From Candidatus Poribacteria bacterium (lineage in GTDB: Bacteria; Poribacteria; WGA-4E; WGA-3G): a stretch of DNA of 6,219 bases. The stretch lies in assembly GCA_028824575.1 (NCBI GenBank), contig JAPPDN010000454.1, forward strand, positions 1-6,219. The letters run 5' to 3'. Below the pieces are notes generated by a model. The model worked only from the letters and a program-made list of their open reading frames with translations, made no database searches and was not told the DNA's origin. A program made the position numbers and the translations under genes. Positions 5,955 through 6,219 of this stretch are shown piece after piece (positions within the stretch are counted from its first letter, which is position 1; each line of letters starts with the position of its first letter).

Positions 5955-6219
5955 CGGTGAAAGCGTTGGTTCTTGATTAAAGATAAACAGGATTGGGTTC
6001 CTCCACCTTTCTTTTTCCATATCATAAATACCGTAGTGGAGATGAGCCCCCGTGCTACGGCCAGTATTTCCGACGTAGCCAATAATCTGACCACGTACCA
6101 CTTCTTGATTAACTTTGAGCCCTTCGGCATAGCCTTGCAAATGCGCGTACAAAGTTTTATACCCGGATGTTTCATGGACGATCTCAATTGTATTTCCCAA
6201 ATAGCCCTTCTCTCCAACC
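5952..6219 (-). CDS. M23 (LytM-like) metallopeptidase, C-terminal part (partial at window edge)
   Basis: The frame is open through the window edge and ends at TAA (5952-5954), giving the last 88 residues. M23 enzymes are zinc endopeptidases that cut peptide cross-links of peptidoglycan in the cell envelope; some are inactive activators of amidases. The part visible is the end of the fold: GNTIEIVHETSGYKTLYAHL, where the His of YAHL is a conserved active-site residue. The second-strand region VNQEVVRGQIIGYVGNTGRS follows, then TGAHLHYGIY, whose HxH motif supplies a zinc ligand. The other zinc ligands (the HxxxD motif) would lie upstream, outside the window. A start inside the window (TTG at 6198-6200) would break the domain, so I treat it as truncated. 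The stop is 59 bp before the solute-binding start on the same strand, so the two may be co-transcribed, though a functional link is not evident. Confidence 0.88.
   Translation of the reverse strand, partial: VGEKGYLGNTIEIVHETSGYKTLYAHLQGYAEGLKVNQEVVRGQIIGYVGNTGRSTGAHLHYGIYDMEKERWRNPILFIFNQEPTLSP

Noticed and set aside
5942..6217. Second minus-strand frame overlapping the M23 peptidase
   Set aside because: The overlapping frame carries the clear M23 motifs (YAHL, HLH); this one has none.

Overview
The window looks like a fragment of an environmental bacterial genome of moderate GC, using the standard bacterial code and AG-rich ribosome binding sites. Signal-peptide secretion, a tubulin-type FtsZ and a C-family replicative polymerase all point to Bacteria. 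The taxon cannot be fixed from sequence alone. The ECF sigma factor and the GC-rich intergenic hairpin remind me of Candidatus Poribacteria-like genomes, and parts of the polymerase (the ARGSAASS and TLGAKA segments) remind me of Chloroflexi-type DnaE. Both are weak, from-memory impressions.

Layout, left to right. (1) At 3-110 on the plus strand is the last 35 codons of an inner-membrane permease, probably of the RbsC/XylH sugar ABC type. (2) A 101-bp AT-rich spacer follows. (3) At 212-4477 on the plus strand is one uninterrupted 1421-codon reading frame joining three normally separate proteins: a complete ECF-type RNA polymerase sigma factor (about residues 1-190), an FtsZ-family GTPase (about 207-515), and a DNA polymerase III alpha subunit (about 546-1421). 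The polymerase part begins exactly at the usual DnaE N-terminus and stops at the helix-hairpin-helix region, so it lacks the usual clamp-binding, OB-fold and tau-binding C-terminus. (4) A short convergent intergenic region carries a perfect 9-bp-stem GC-rich hairpin and a second, smaller hairpin. (5) At 4555-5892 on the minus strand is a secreted solute-binding protein of the Fe3+/spermidine-type ABC importers. (6) At 5952-6219 on the minus strand is the C-terminal part of an M23 (LytM-like) metallopeptidase, cut by the window edge and lying 59 bp upstream of the solute-binding gene in the same direction.

The genes do not form an obvious pathway. The two transport genes belong to different importer families and face each other across the fusion gene. 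The centre of interest is the sigma-FtsZ-DnaE fusion, which would place transcription initiation, cytokinesis and replication modules on one polypeptide. Each junction carries a Shine-Dalgarno-like sequence. At the first it is correctly spaced before an in-frame ATG (797), so a separate FtsZ-DnaE product is plausible. At the second it is correctly spaced before ATT rather than a standard start codon, so the polymerase seems to have no normal start of its own. No tRNA, rRNA, CRISPR array, insertion sequence or attachment site was seen.
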